DNA of 64,000 nt from Hyposmocoma kahamanoa (GCF_003589595.1 NW_020654810.1:13797303-13861302), one strand, 5' to 3'; shown: positions 23,092-34,275, numbered from the stretch's first letter. The notes: generated by a model not told the origin, from the sequence alone. Program-made: numbers and translations.

Positions 23092-23305
23092 TGTAGCAGT
23101 AGAGCTCATCGGGAAATCTATTCTTTAAGAATAATAACGGTGGTATATATAAATATTAGGTATTTTAGTAGCAGTAGAGCTCCTTGTGAAAGAGTTCATC
23201 CAGGGAAGTATTGCCACCTTACCTATTTCTGCGGCCAAGCAGTAATGTCAACATTACTGCGTTCCGGATTCGAAGGGCAAGGGTGCTGGTGAAATTACAC
23301 GCAAA
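23092..23305 (+). mobile_element. Rep-A copy 10 with extended 5' part, 3' end missing
   Basis: This copy carries 70 bases upstream of the usual start, including TTCTTTAAGAATAATAACGG and GGTATATATAAATATTAGGT. The same upstream block occurs in copy 12 (31700-31773). The TAGCAGTAGAGCTC motif is present twice, before and after this block. The 3' half is absent: the sequence passes from GTGAAATTACA into MITE M4. Confidence 0.7.
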
Positions 23306-23317
23306 CAGAAATTCCAC

Positions 23318-23497
23318 TAAGGGAGATGCCACACGAGCGTTGCGTCGGCGTTGCGACGTTGCAACTGCGTTGTACTACATATAAATCAGAACGATATGCC
23401 ACACGGGGCTTTGAAACAGCGCGTGTCGACGGTGGCACTTAGTCCGTTGAAATCAACGCAGTTGCGTTGACGCAACAGCCGTGTGGCATCTCCCTTA
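23318..23497. mobile_element. MITE M4, complete copy
   Basis: The ends TAAGGGAGATGCCACACG (23318-23335) and its exact complement (23480-23497) form an 18-bp perfect TIR. The similarity resumes after a few mismatches (GTTGCGTC). The interior contains TTGCGACGTTGCAACTGCGT and a second GATATGCCACACGG motif. A TTAA-like or TAA target is possible. No coding capacity. Confidence 0.75.
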
Positions 23498-23498
23498 A

Positions 23499-25730
23499 GC
23501 TACCGAGCACTTTATTTCCGAAGCAAGATATGATTTTTATTATAAGAAAGGCTGGTTTTGTCATGATTACTGCTATTCAAATCTTAGATTAAATTTAAAA
23601 AAGACAGATAGCATTTTTATAAGAACGCCTTATTACTTCATATTATTCGCACAAGGTTTTGTATTTTTTACTTGCCTACTCAGTTTTTAGAAGAAGGAGA
23701 TATATTTTTCTAGGTAAAAAGTGATTGTAGAAATATTTCAATAGAATTAAGAATTAAGCCTAAGAGCGTTAGCGAACTACGTCCGATTACTTTCGAATCC
23801 AAGAAATGTCGGTCCGAAATGTCACAGAGATCATTACATTTATCTCTAGGTGTACAAGGGATATTCGTATTCTCTTGGATTCGTTGGGCCAACTAATATC
23901 TAGGCCTTAGTCTAGTTGTGTTGCTTGTTAGATATATTGCCGATTACAAAATGTGACTTAGTAACTCTAAATATCTAATTTAACGATATTGGTAGATACA
24001 CACGTAACATACAATGTAGCTGAGGTGAGTAACTCACGCTCTAAGATCAAAGCGCAGCAACAAGGCACCGGGTGGGCGCACAAAGCTGCTGTGACTTGGA
24101 GCCACTCTCACGTATTACCCCATTGTGCTATGTCAGAATATCACCCTTTGTATCTTCCCCTATCATATTCACTACACTACTTCCACTATTCTAAAAACCT
24201 TCTACTTGAGGGAATAGAAAATAATCTCCGCGACAAGGTCGCGTTTAATGTGCATTTTTAATTAAAGAGAATGACTTCGCTGGGCGAAAAATGTCACTTC
24301 GTGAAGAAATGCTTGCGTGTATTTTTTTGTACAGCGTTCTTATCTTTATTTGAGGGCCATCTCATATTTAACAAAAGCAACAACTTTCAACAATTTTGCA
24401 CGCTTTGTTGAGCGGCACTCACAATTCGAAGTTATCGGGAAACCTTTTTTTGACGTAATAGTCGCTGATCGACAAGGGTTTCAGGTTGGTCATTCTTTGA
24501 GCTATCAAGTTGACAGATGATGAAAATTTTTCAGGCGATTAAGCAATCTCTGGAGATGATTCTATTTTCCTGACATCACTGTAAAAAATCTAGCACCATT
24601 TCACTGTTCATGTTGTTTTCATTTATCTTTCCCTTGGATTAAATATCCTTCCGCAATCTGCGCAGGGAGCTGAGAAAAGATTAATGAAGTTGTTTATCAA
24701 AACGTCTGGATAATTCATACATGTATATCTAAAAAAGTAGTTTATCATTTTTGACTTTTGTGAGTAAAATCTACTACGCGAAAATGTCTTGACACATAGC
24801 AATATTTTTATTTCATTTGATGAATTATTTATGAAAATATCTTCCGTAACAAAAGTAAACAACGTCTGGAAAGTTACTTTTATTTTACTCTGTAATGAAG
24901 GATATGTCGAGCCTTAAAATATTATGAGAGACAAGAAAATAACAATGTGCGTCATCGGATTAGGGACAAGAAGATGGATCTTACGGGTTTCGGAGTTACG
25001 CATTACAACATTATATCTTTATCCAGTTTAAGATTGCTAACGGCTTTCATTTCGATGTAGGGATTATGGTAAAGTTTCCTTTTAATCGAAGTGTATATAC
25101 TTATTTAAAGTTTATTTTTTTAATAGACCACGACCATTCTCACATTCGGTGTCCTCAGCTTAGTTACCATAGTCATTGTTTTTTCTCGGTTAATATACCC
25201 AATAACATAGAAATATGAATAACATTGAAGTATAAATGGCATTAGAATAGACAAATAAGTTTTCGAGTTATTAAGAAACAAATATTTTATGGAAACGACA
25301 ATTAGATCTAATTACCGTAGCCGTGGACACACTCTATGCTGCTTCTTAACACATGCGTGAAAAGGAAACGACTACAAGGAACGTAAAATATATACAAATT
25401 ATAAAGCTCTTAGCTAATATTATATCTGATCAGTACTTTAATATTATTCGTTACATCACAGATAATATAGTATTATACTAGTACAGATACCCAATCTCAT
25501 ATAAAGAAATATCGCACTCGTAACTTCACCCTCCCCTTATTTTGATTCTTAACGCTAATCAATAGATGGTACCAAGTAAACCCGTGATGCGATTGTAATA
25601 ATATTCAAAAAGGTCAACAGATGGCAGCTATTACGTTATTGTCAACGTTATTGCTCTTGTTCATGCGGCCATTATATATACAATAATATATAATAAAATC
25701 GTTAAGAAGCAGAATCAGTTACTTTTAATA
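23499..25730. other. Non-coding stretch
   Basis: No convincing gene. A 90-codon open frame at 23989-24261 and a 67-codon frame at 24317-24520 lack recognisable motifs or splice context. Confidence 0.4.
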
Positions 25731-26062
25731 TATTTTTTTTTTTTTTTTTTTTATTGTGACTCGGCAAAATGACTGCACCGCGCCTGATGGAAAGTGCGAA
25801 TACAGTCCAGAGATGAGAGTAACGGATGGAAAACACAAATATCTTCACTCCGTCACTATCATTTTGCCGGCCAAATGCTTCTTCACACTACGTTTGAAGG
25901 ACCCGATGTTATAGAGGGGAGGGATACATGCGCCGGGAGTTGGTTCCACAATTTGATGGTTCGGCATAAGAACGAATTGCCAAACTTTTTAGTGCGGGAC
26001 GGTATTGAACTGACCGTCCAACTGTGGCAACGCAGTCCGGCACGGGTGGTCCGCTGATGGAA
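25731..26062 (-). mobile_element. Probable retroposon 3' region with a long A tail
   Basis: A 22-base T run (about 25731-25752) is followed by GC-richer sequence (GGCAAAATGACTGCACCGCG, CCGGGAGTTGGTTCCACAAT, CGGCACGGGTGGTCCGC) unlike its surroundings. Read on the reverse strand it ends in poly(A), as a retroposed element would. It resembles untranslated parts of lepidopteran LINEs as I recall them, but I cannot name the family. Confidence 0.4.
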
Positions 26063-27741
26063 AGGAGAGGAAGGGAGATATTAAATAAAAAGTTAGTGCT
26101 AAAATGTTACTTAGTTTCCAAAATAAATTTAAAAAAGTGCCGTCTTGATGATTGCAAACTAAAAAATCAAAAAGAATATCATTGAGAAACCTTCGATTTA
26201 TATATACCATAATTTAAACTTTGAGATTTAATGGCCTAGTTTAAAATAAAACAATAACTTCTAATGCTATTTAGAAATTCATACTATCAAAGAGTTCATT
26301 ATTTTCTTTTTGTAGTCTTCACCTGACAAGAAAAAGCGGAACCTTTATTTACTTGGTAGGTACTTGATGTAACGATCTGGTTTCCGCAACTGGGCGTCAA
26401 GGCGCCTATTTTGCGTGTGGGACCTTTATTTGGTCCGAGAATAATTTGTTTGCAGCAATAAAGATGAACGAATTTATTTATTTGTCGTGGTATGTATATG
26501 TGCAGAGTTGAAAACTTCAAAAACCCGTTATTTATCTCATACAGTTTTTTTTCCGGGCCTTAATATCTCACTATTGTTTAACAAGGCCCAAAACGGTAGT
26601 TTTACAAATAAACCCAATATTTAAATATTTTCGTCATATTTTTTAAAATTTATGTAGATTTCTAGTTGTGAAGATACCTAAATAAACGAGCTTCTATTCC
26701 ACTAGTTTTTCTCAATAGCTTCGTTTAATAAAAATATTTTATTTTAAATAAAAGAGGGAGTTAAATGCCTCCTGTACCTGTATAATTTAAATACTTTGGC
26801 ATAATAATAGATTTTAAATGTAATAATCCGAATGAAAACCATAATATATAGTGAATTTTTATGAGAATAGTCCGTCATTATTGGTAGACTATTGTAATAC
26901 CACAAATATTTAATACTGTACCATTGACTTTTTATTTGTAAGTCAATGTACTGTACACGAAATTGTTTGATTCCGAAAAATATGCCAAATAAACAATTTC
27001 ATTTCATTATTGTATACGTCACCTAAAGTCATCTTCCAGATAACTATTCTGCAATATCAAAATTCTAATTTATATACGAAAGCTTGTACTTTCTCAAATT
27101 GTACTTTCACAGTACTCATTGAATTTTTTACTTTAAAATATTAAAATACAGACTCAGGTTCTTTACGATTTTATTACAAGTATTCGTATATTTAGAAATT
27201 AAGTATTAAGTTTAAACAATTTTGAGATACAAAATTACACATTCCTTTAGATTACATAAAATGTACCCTTTTATTTTCTATGAAACAATCTCTATTTATT
27301 GCTATACTTGCGATATTAGAAAACATTTCTATACATGATTGCCGCACATCTTGTTTGTCTTTTCCTGAGTCAATATAATCTGCCTGGTATTTGCGTAGGC
27401 ATATTTGTGCTGGACTCAATCATGTGGTAAACGATAAGTAAATCCTCACCTCCATTAAGGTGAATCCCTGAATTAAGAAACGTAATCCATTCACTTTACC
27501 TTCATAACAGGGAGGCTACCCTAGCCAGCGACCACTGTTATGACCTTCACTTTATATTAAGAGTGAAATCAAGAGTAGAGAAATTCTTAATTGGAGTCAA
27601 AGTAAATAAAGATAATTGGAAAATAATTTCACTACGTTGGAGAGCGTTATAGGGTATGCCAACAATACGATATGAAGAAGATATACTATGTATCTTTAAA
27701 GGAGAATTCAAACAATGTAATTTTATTTCTTTTTTATTTTT
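26063..27741. other. Non-coding stretch
   Basis: Very AT-rich (for example 26540-27320) with no recognised element. Confidence 0.45.
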
Positions 27742-28274
27742 TTAACGCACATACTCATAGCCCTAGGGAAAACCTTATCGTGGGTGCCATGGATACACAC
27801 ATAGACCACCATAAATTACACCCAAACTCACGAGAGAAATAAATGAAGATTCTTTTATAGGATCAAGTGACTGGACGAATAAGTCGTGCGCCTGATAGTA
27901 AGCTACACGCCTGTCCATAACAGTTTCAGTGCCACTCGGTGCTTTAAATTGCAAAGATCTGAGGGGCACTACCATTGCGCCCGTCACTCTGAGACATAAA
28001 TTGACAAGTCCCATGTGCCTGTAATTTCACCAGAACCCTTACCCTTCAAAACCGGAACACAGTAATGCTGATATTACTGCTTGGCGGTAGAAATAGGTAA
28101 GGTGGCAGTACCTTATATATAGTACCAATATAGCTACCCTGGACGAGATCTTTCACAAGGAGTTCTACTGCTACTAAAATAGTAGATCATACAAATATTT
28201 CACCCGGCTTGGAAATCGAACCCGGGACCTCTCCGTGGTAGTCTAGAATGATAACCGTCCGGCCACAGAGGCAG
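27742..28274 (-). mobile_element. SINE-B copy 3, split by Rep-A copy 11
   Basis: The SINE body (AACGCACATACTCATAGCCC to GAGAAATAAATG) occupies 27742-27846. The tRNA-like head (CATACAAATATTTCACCCGG, ATCGAACCCGGGACC, then TAACCGTCCGGCC) resumes near 28178-28274. The two parts are adjacent in intact copies, so the Rep-A copy between them inserted later. Confidence 0.8.
27849..28180 (-). mobile_element. Rep-A copy 11, nested in SINE-B
   Basis: Full-length type copy in reverse orientation. A short A-rich tail lies near 27850, and the 5' end reads GAGTTCTACTGCTACTA at about 28180. It has an extra TATATATAGTACCAATATAG segment near 28113-28132 between the GGTGGCAGTAC and CCCTGGACGAG blocks. Confidence 0.8.
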
Positions 28275-28602
28275 ATAGCAATAACATTTATTTAACCAAA
28301 ATATGCACTAGTAATAAAAATATGCACTAAAAACAACACACTTCCTCCATCTTGCTGAAAGCTCATTTCTTCTCCACGGTAGAGTAGTTGCATACGGACA
28401 TCTACGAAGTTCTAGAATAAATTTTCGACTGCTTTACGGGATCAAAATTGGTTTCCGTGCAAATAATTATGTAAATGTTATCTACTTTTGTATTAACTTT
28501 GTTCTTGTATGCAATAATGAGTATTTATAATGTATTGTATTGTTTAAATTGCTGGAAAAATGGTAGTCGGTAATGAGGTCGAATCAGATGATTGAAAATT
28601 TT

Positions 28603-28791
28603 TCATCTACAAATTCTGTAAGGTGGAGATAGTTTGTTCGGCACTATGTGTTCTGACGTTATTGAGTAGAAGCAGCCATGAATCGGTTGACTAAGTCGTG
28701 GTCGTTCCTCTGCCACTGTTATGGATGTACCCAATTCCAGGAAGCTATGGTAGATTTCACCGCGGCGGGAATAGTAAACAATTATTAACAT
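28603..28791 (-). pseudogene. Decayed mariner-like transposase fragment
   Basis: The reverse-strand translation includes YYSRRGEIYHSFLELGTSIT. This matches in spacing and residues the mariner segment VWWSQHGVIHYSFLQSGQAIT found in the complete copy 700 bases away. The similarity is short and the ends are not visible. It is probably a much older mariner relative. Confidence 0.4.
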
Positions 28792-28797
28792 TTTTCT

Positions 28798-28935
28798 CTA
28801 GATACCTCAGTAGTGATGCCGTACAAATTTGAAGAAAATACTCCATCTCTAAAGGTGGCAAATTAGGGGATGAATACGGTTTATTGGATTTCACCCACTT
28901 TTCGTAAACCGATTTCAATAAAATTTATCATTATT
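28798..28935 (+). repeat. Rep-D copy 3, partial
   Basis: GATACCTCAGTAGTG, CTCTAAAGGTGGCAAATTAGGGGATGAATACGG (partial listing) and CCGATTTCAATAAAATTTAT follow the order of Rep-D copy 2. The 5' third is missing. Confidence 0.5.
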
Positions 28936-29241
28936 TTAGACACACTGAATTATTTGTGATAAAAAAAAACATTTTTTATCACAAGTAATGATCTAAAACG
29001 TTTACATTTCTGTGTCGATCCATTAAGACAGTGCAAACTTCAAAGCGTGACGCTCATTGTACTTGAAATAAATGAATGATTGATATTTATTTACTTAAAA
29101 TGTGATTCACAAAAGATGGCAAATCTATGGATATTACATTTTGGTAGCTAAATAATTCTAAAGCAATTTATATTAAGTATTAAGATGAATTATATTATAA
29201 TAGTAAGTTATTGTCATAACATGAAGATGTCAAAAATAATA

Positions 29242-30520
29242 GGGGTTAAAGTATGAAATTGCCGATTTGTACTGAAAATCTAAATTGTTTATTTTTTAAA
29301 TTTTTAACAAATTTATTTAATCAAAGTAGTTGCCATTATTATCTATACATTGCTGCCATCTAATGGGAAGGTTATTAATGCCTTTGCGATAGAACTCCGA
29401 CGATCTAGACTGCACAAACTGTGTGAAAGCATTTTGTACTGCCTCCTGGGAAGAAAACTTCTTGTCACGTAGATAATTGTCCAAATCACGAAAAAAATGG
29501 TAGTCCATTGGAGCAAGGTCTGGTGAATACGGAGGATGACGAATGGTTTCTAACTGCAGTTCCTGAAGGGTCAAAATGGTTTCTCGTGCTGTGTGAGGTC
29601 TCGCGTTGTCGTGGAGCAATAATGGTGAAGATCGGTTCATGAGTCGGGGCTGTTTTACTGCTAGTTTTGTCAACATGGTTTCGGAGTTCGGCACAATAGA
29701 CATCTGCCGTTATTGCTTGACCAGATTGGAGAAAACTATAGTGAATAACACCATGCTGAGACCACCAAACAGTTACCATTACCTTTTTATTGGTAAGTTT
29801 TGCTTTAGGACACTGTTGTGGCATTTGACCTGGGGTCAGCCATTGCATTTTTCTTTTCCGGTTATCATAAAGAATCCACTTTTCATCACATGTTACAATT
29901 CGATCCAATATTCCTTCATTTCTGTACCGGTTCAACAAGGCAACACAAGTTTCAACACGCGTTTCTTTCTGCAGATCAGTCAAATCATAAGGCACCCATT
30001 TTTCGTATTTTTTTATTTTATTGATTTGACGCAAGTGAGTCAATATTGTGGGTAAGGTAACGTTAAACCATGCCGCTAATTCCTGGGTAGTTTGACTAGG
30101 ATCGGCTTCCACTATCTCTCTTAATTCATCGTTATTCACCTGTGTGGGCGGTCTTCCTCGTGGCTCGTTCTTTAAGTCGAAATTTCCATCACGAAAGCGT
30201 TTAAACCAAAATCGCACGGTGCGTTCATTAGTAGACCCCTCTCCAAACGCAGCATTGATATTGCGAGCTGTTTCTGCCGCGTTAGTTCCGCGTCGGAACT
30301 CGTATTCAAAAATCACTCGAATTTTCGCAGTATCCATCTTTCTTGTCTAAATTGAATAACAAAAACAATTGAAAGTCGATATTCAAATGTTTCAAATTTA
30401 AAAAAAAAAATCACAGAAACCATTTGAAAAAAGTTTCATTCGAAAACCTCAAACCATGAAGATTCTATGAAAATTCAAAGAACCTATTGCAATAAAACGG
30501 CAATTTCATACTTTAACCCC
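29242..30520 (-). mobile_element. mariner transposon with intact ends
   Basis: The 1,279-bp element is bounded by 23-bp perfect terminal inverted repeats (29242-29264 and 30498-30520, beginning GGGGTTAAAGTATGAAATTG) and by the TA dinucleotides at 29240-29241 and 30521-30522 expected of mariner. The length is typical of the family. The single gene runs on the reverse strand. The protein is closest, from recall, to the cecropia/Hsmar1 type. The element is nearly intact but carries a frameshift (see the CDS entry). Confidence 0.93.
29317..30337 (-). pseudogene. mariner transposase, DD34D, one frameshift
   Basis: It starts at 30337 (MDTAKIRVIF). Residues 1-110 form the DNA-binding part with two helix-turn-helix segments (NERTVRFWFKRFRDG; SQTTQELAAWFNVT). 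WVPYDL follows at 114-119. The catalytic aspartates are D151 in VTCDEKW, the D of LLHDNARPHTA and the D of YSPDLAPMD, with 34 residues between the last two (DD34D). The protein ends NGNYFD at 29320. Near 29683-29690 the frame shifts after ADVYCAEL: one extra base in GAACTCCGAAACC explains it. Restoring that single base would give the family's usual ~345 residues, so this copy decayed recently. The enzyme cuts and pastes the element at TA sites in the nucleus. Confidence 0.92.
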
Positions 30521-30522
30521 TA

Positions 30523-31179
30523 ATATAATAATTATCATTCTAGTTCTAAGATTTCAAGCCGATTAATAAATATTTACCACACACATGAAACGTTATATAG
30601 TACACTATTACACACAGAGCACTGTCCACACGCAGCTACACTACAATGCCTACCTCCAAGGCTTGCCTGGACAATAACCAATTAAAACATTTCTTACGGA
30701 AAGTACGCAATGACAAAAAATGACGGTCTCGCACAGGTGGGGAAAGATCATTCCACACGTTGTAAGCGGTGTTTAAAACAACCCAAAGACCAAAGTATAT
30801 ACAGGTAACTCATAAATATGACTCCGATCTCGCAAAAAAGAAAGTCTACAAGATATATCCATAGTATATTAGAAAAGAACTTAGGACAAGGTTAGTTGAA
30901 AAACAACACAAACAAAATTATTTTCCTAATTAAATAACAAATTGGGCTACGCCCTTAACTTGCTCTGTCCAATGTTTCAGGATAGGATAATCATACCTTG
31001 CTGCTATAGCTTTTAGAATGCTTTTAGGACTTTGCCTCACATGAATCAACAGCGAGACAATCTTTTTGCGCATAATGGCCTGGGAACTGTCCGTGTGAGC
31101 CACCGGAAACATACCCGATGCACTACACCAGGGTGACAGTGCCATCAGCATTTTAAATGCATTATTTTTTTTTTAGATT
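30523..31179. other. Non-coding stretch
   Basis: No element recognised. A 73-codon reverse open frame at 30930-31151 has no identified motif. It lies next to the mariner fossil at 31180 but does not match transposase. Confidence 0.35.
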
Positions 31180-31405
31180 TGGTCCAATTGATCTAATATT
31201 GTGGCTATAGTTACATATAAAGCATGCTGTTAATTCCTCCGTAGTTTTTGCTGGATCGATTTGCCAGTTTAAAAATGCCAATGCGGATTCGCGCAAACCA
31301 AAAACGCTCCGTAAGTATTCGCTCCATACACGTCGTTAATATTTCAAATCATTTATGCTACATTAGTGTCAGGTCGGAACTCCTATTAAAAAAATACAGG
31401 ATAGG
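31180..31405 (-). pseudogene. Decayed mariner transposase, N-terminal part
   Basis: Reading the reverse strand across frames gives ERFWFARIRIGIFKLANRSS. This aligns with TVRFWFKRFRDGNFDLKNEPR of the complete mariner. It is followed in another frame by DPAKTTEELTACF, which aligns with DPSQTTQELAAWF. The order and spacing are those of the transposase DNA-binding region. Many frameshifts mean it is old. Rep-A copy 12 begins just beyond it. Confidence 0.55.
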
Positions 31406-31427
31406 AAAAGACGTCAAAATACATATA

Positions 31428-31773
31428 TTTTTTAATACCAAGTGACGGGAACGAGCACGTCGTACGCCTGGTGGTAAGCGACACGCCTGTCCAGAACAGT
31501 TGCAGTGCCATGCATAGCTTTAAATAACAAAGACCTGAAGGCCACTGATCACCCTGAAACATAAGCTGACAAGTCCCATGTGCCTGTAATTTCGCCAACA
31601 CCCTCACCCTCCAAAACCGAAACGCAGAAATGTTTACAATACTGCTTGGCGGCTAAAATAGGTAAGGTGGCAATACTTCCCTGGACGAACTCTTTCACAA
31701 GGAGCTCTACTGCAACTAAAATACCTAATATTTATATATACCACCGTTACTATTCTTAAAGAACTTTTATTAT
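31428..31773 (-). mobile_element. Rep-A copy 12 with extended 5' part
   Basis: Reversed copy whose T run at 31428-31433 marks the A tail. At its 5' side it continues past the usual start for about 70 bases (ACCTAATATTTATATATACC, CCGTTACTATTCTTAAAGAA). This matches copy 10, which shows that the family's full-length element is longer than the common 300-base copies. Confidence 0.8.
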
Positions 31774-31964
31774 AGGTATTTACAAAGTTTGAACCGTGTG
31801 AAGAATAGATTTTCTGTTGTAAATATGTAACTTCTATAAATAAAGTGGTGGTAGTGGTATAAGTACAAAAATAAAAAGCCGTAACGGTCAAGGTGTGCGC
31901 GTACCTTGTGTTTTGTGTTAAATACATCCAATGTGCGTAAATTAAATGCCGCGATGAATGCACC

Positions 31965-32222
31965 ACCGCACCATTCCGAATTTGCGGCCTAATGGTTTAA
32001 CCTACCGCCTCTCAAACAGAGGCCGTGGTTCGAATTCGGGCTCGACCTCTGAGTTTTTCGGAATTTCGGTCAAGGAAAATATTGCGATGAAACTTGAAGG
32101 TCGAGAAGGTTCTCAACCCTCGGAAAACGCGCAAAATACCCAACCCGCATTGGGCCAGTGTGGCGGACTATGGCCTAAACCCTCACCTGAGAGAAGTCCA
32201 GCCCAGCAGTCTGAAAATGATT
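31965..32222 (+). mobile_element. tRNA-headed SINE of a second family (SINE-C)
   Basis: A box A-like GCGGCCTAATGGTTT (31984-31998) and box B GGTTCGAATTC (32027-32037) form a tRNA-like head. A body follows with CTCTGAGTTTTTCGGAATTT, GAGAAGGTTCTCAACCCTCG, then GGCCAGTGTGGCGGACTATG and GGCCTAAACCCTC. It ends near CCCAGCAGTCTGAAAATGAT. The sequence order matches a SINE common in Lepidoptera, as I recall it. The 97-codon open frame across it is not a gene. Confidence 0.75.
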
Positions 32223-32369
32223 ATATGTTTATAAAAAAATTATTTACTTGAAAAATAAGCAATCAATAACTTCAGTTAACTCTATCAGCTTTATTGTAGA
32301 GTCTATCAACAATCTATCTTACAACAATCTAGTGAAAGTGATCAATAAACATATGATTCGATCTTTGCT

Positions 32370-33330
32370 ACGAGCACTTATACGAGAGTATTCGCTCGCC
32401 AGCCGTAGCGTAGCATCTAAGGCTCGTAGCGTATCACTACCTAACTTCGTAGCTCTTAAACTTAACGTAGTCCTACACCCCCGTTTGCTTTTAAAATACA
32501 AAAAGCTGAGGATAACTTTAGTGCATTTTTTTACTCAAGGACACAAATAGCATTAAAATACCTACAAAGTATGTGCAAACATAGTGTAAATACAGAGCGT
32601 ACCACGGCTATGCCACATGGAGAGATCCAATTTTACAAGATGTGCACTCTATTATAAATCGTGCAATGTTACATAATTATAGCCTTGTTTTACGAGTAAC
32701 GGTTCCATTGACTAAAACCTTATTTATGTACTAAAGACATGAAACTGAAATAAAATTTACTACTATCGTAGTAAGGTAATATATACATAATATGATACAT
32801 CAAACAATAATTTCAGATTAATATTTAACGATGTTTCAATATCACAAAACCTTTGTCTATTTCCCTTTGTCACATGAGTTTGTTATTACACACTTGTTAA
32901 CATGTAAATGGGTACGTCTGCTCATGAATAAGGCTGCGTCGACATAATTGTGACGAGAAGTCTAATTTAAGTACATGAGAAATATCTTTCGAGTGCACAC
33001 ATTTTACTGCTGCATATTTGCAACCTAACCTAATAGTGTTTGAAGTTGATTTCAAATCTTCAAAAATACCAAGAAGTTCGTGCTTTTAACCTACTCTATC
33101 GCCAATTTTCATATGTGCATCTATTGATTAATCTGGTAGGTAGTGTGTACTGTACATATTTTCTAGGTATTACTATTTTATTTTGTGTTGCCGAGAAAGA
33201 GATATTTCAAAGTTACCACTGAGGTACACGCTATCTCTTCAAAGAGCTACGTGATGTTCAAGAGCTACGAGGTTATGTAGCCTTTGGTGCTACGCTACGG
33301 CGTGTTAATACTTTCGAATAAGTCGTCATG
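32370..33330. repeat. Inverted pair around ~800 bases
   Basis: Bases about 32370-32465, reverse-complemented, share AAGAGCTACGAAGTTAGGTAG, then GCTACGCTACGGC and ATACT.TCG with 33252-33325. The arms are diverged. The interior is AT-rich and non-coding. A decayed foldback element of about 960 bases is the simplest reading. Confidence 0.45.
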
Positions 33331-33361
33331 GTAATTAATTATAATTACCATGACGACTTAT
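33318..33361. repeat. Perfect hairpin: 20-bp arms, ATTA loop
   Basis: ATAAGTCGTCATGGTAATTA (33318-33337), loop ATTA, then the exact reverse complement (33342-33361). It lies at the right end of the inverted pair above. Confidence 0.9.
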
Positions 33362-33594
33362 AATACATTAATACATCAGTATTGACCACATTTAGGAGGT
33401 AGATATTTACTAATTCCTCAAGTTTTTAAAATTGTATGTGCTTTGACTGGTATTTTATTGAGGGAAACAGTTGGACGGTAATAAAAACAAGGATGTGTTA
33501 AGAACGGTGTAGGAAAAGAAAAGCTTGTTAGAGACAACAGAGGACCGAAGGAGAAACGTGTTTGGGCTGGAAAGGACGGTCGATCGAGCAATAA

Positions 33595-33643
33595 TAAATA
33601 AAATAAATACAATAAATAAATAAATACAATAATAATAATAATG
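33595..33643. repeat. AATA/AAT low-complexity tract
   Basis: A run of AATAAATAAATACAATAATAATAAT type sequence. It precedes ATGCTTACCTATGAAAT at 33641-33657, which is also found in the 3' region of the CR1/Jockey-like LINE (13999-14015). Confidence 0.7.
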
Positions 33644-33790
33644 CTTACCTATGAAATCGAATGAAAAAGAGACAAAGGGAGACCGAGAAATTATTTAGAT
33701 CAGATGATAAAAAATATCATGTCCTATCAGGAAATCACAGTTAGAGCGCTGAATAGAGATTATTGGTAGTTATTCCACCGACAAGAGCCT
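33644..33790 (+). mobile_element. C-terminal remnant of a LINE ORF
   Basis: One frame reads RDKGRPRNYLDQMIKNIMSY, then QEITVRALNRDYW, a stop and LFHRQEP. This is the shape of the GRPRxxYLDQ...YQExxxxAxxRxxWRxLxHRQ tail found at the C terminus of several non-LTR retrotransposon polyproteins. It is broken by stops. The 3' end is not clear. Confidence 0.6.
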
Positions 33791-34275
33791 AGCTCTTAAA
33801 TAAGAAGAAACATATTTTCTCATTTATATTAACTGTAGGATATTCTGTTTTACGAACTATACAGATCTATTTTTCACACGACCAAAACATTGTCAAAACG
33901 AAAAGCGCTCTCTGAGGAACGTCGACGTTAATAATAATACTCAATCACAAACTACATTTTTAACAGCTTTGTAAATACGTACGTTGTAGAGTGTAGAGTG
34001 TGTAGAGTTCCATTTTAATTTACGTGAAAACGAAGCTCATGTCGGACGACCAATTTGTCATTCGAGATCAATCGGTAAAAATATAGGTACGCGTACATGT
34101 ATGTAGTTTACCAAGCTATTAAAGCTATCAAAAATAGGACCGTTTCTGCTCTATAGTGGTAGTTTTGCAATGAACCATCGAATGCTTTCATTTGACTGCA
34201 GCATTTAGGAATTCTAACCTACCGTGTCACTTAAAACTCAGTTTGAACGAACATATTTTTAACTGCCTCCGTGAC

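Noticed and set aside
29606..30055. 149-codon forward open frame
   Set aside because: Antisense of the mariner transposase; no motif of its own.
31958..32251. 97-codon open frame
   Set aside because: Lies entirely within a tRNA-headed SINE; translation has no domain.
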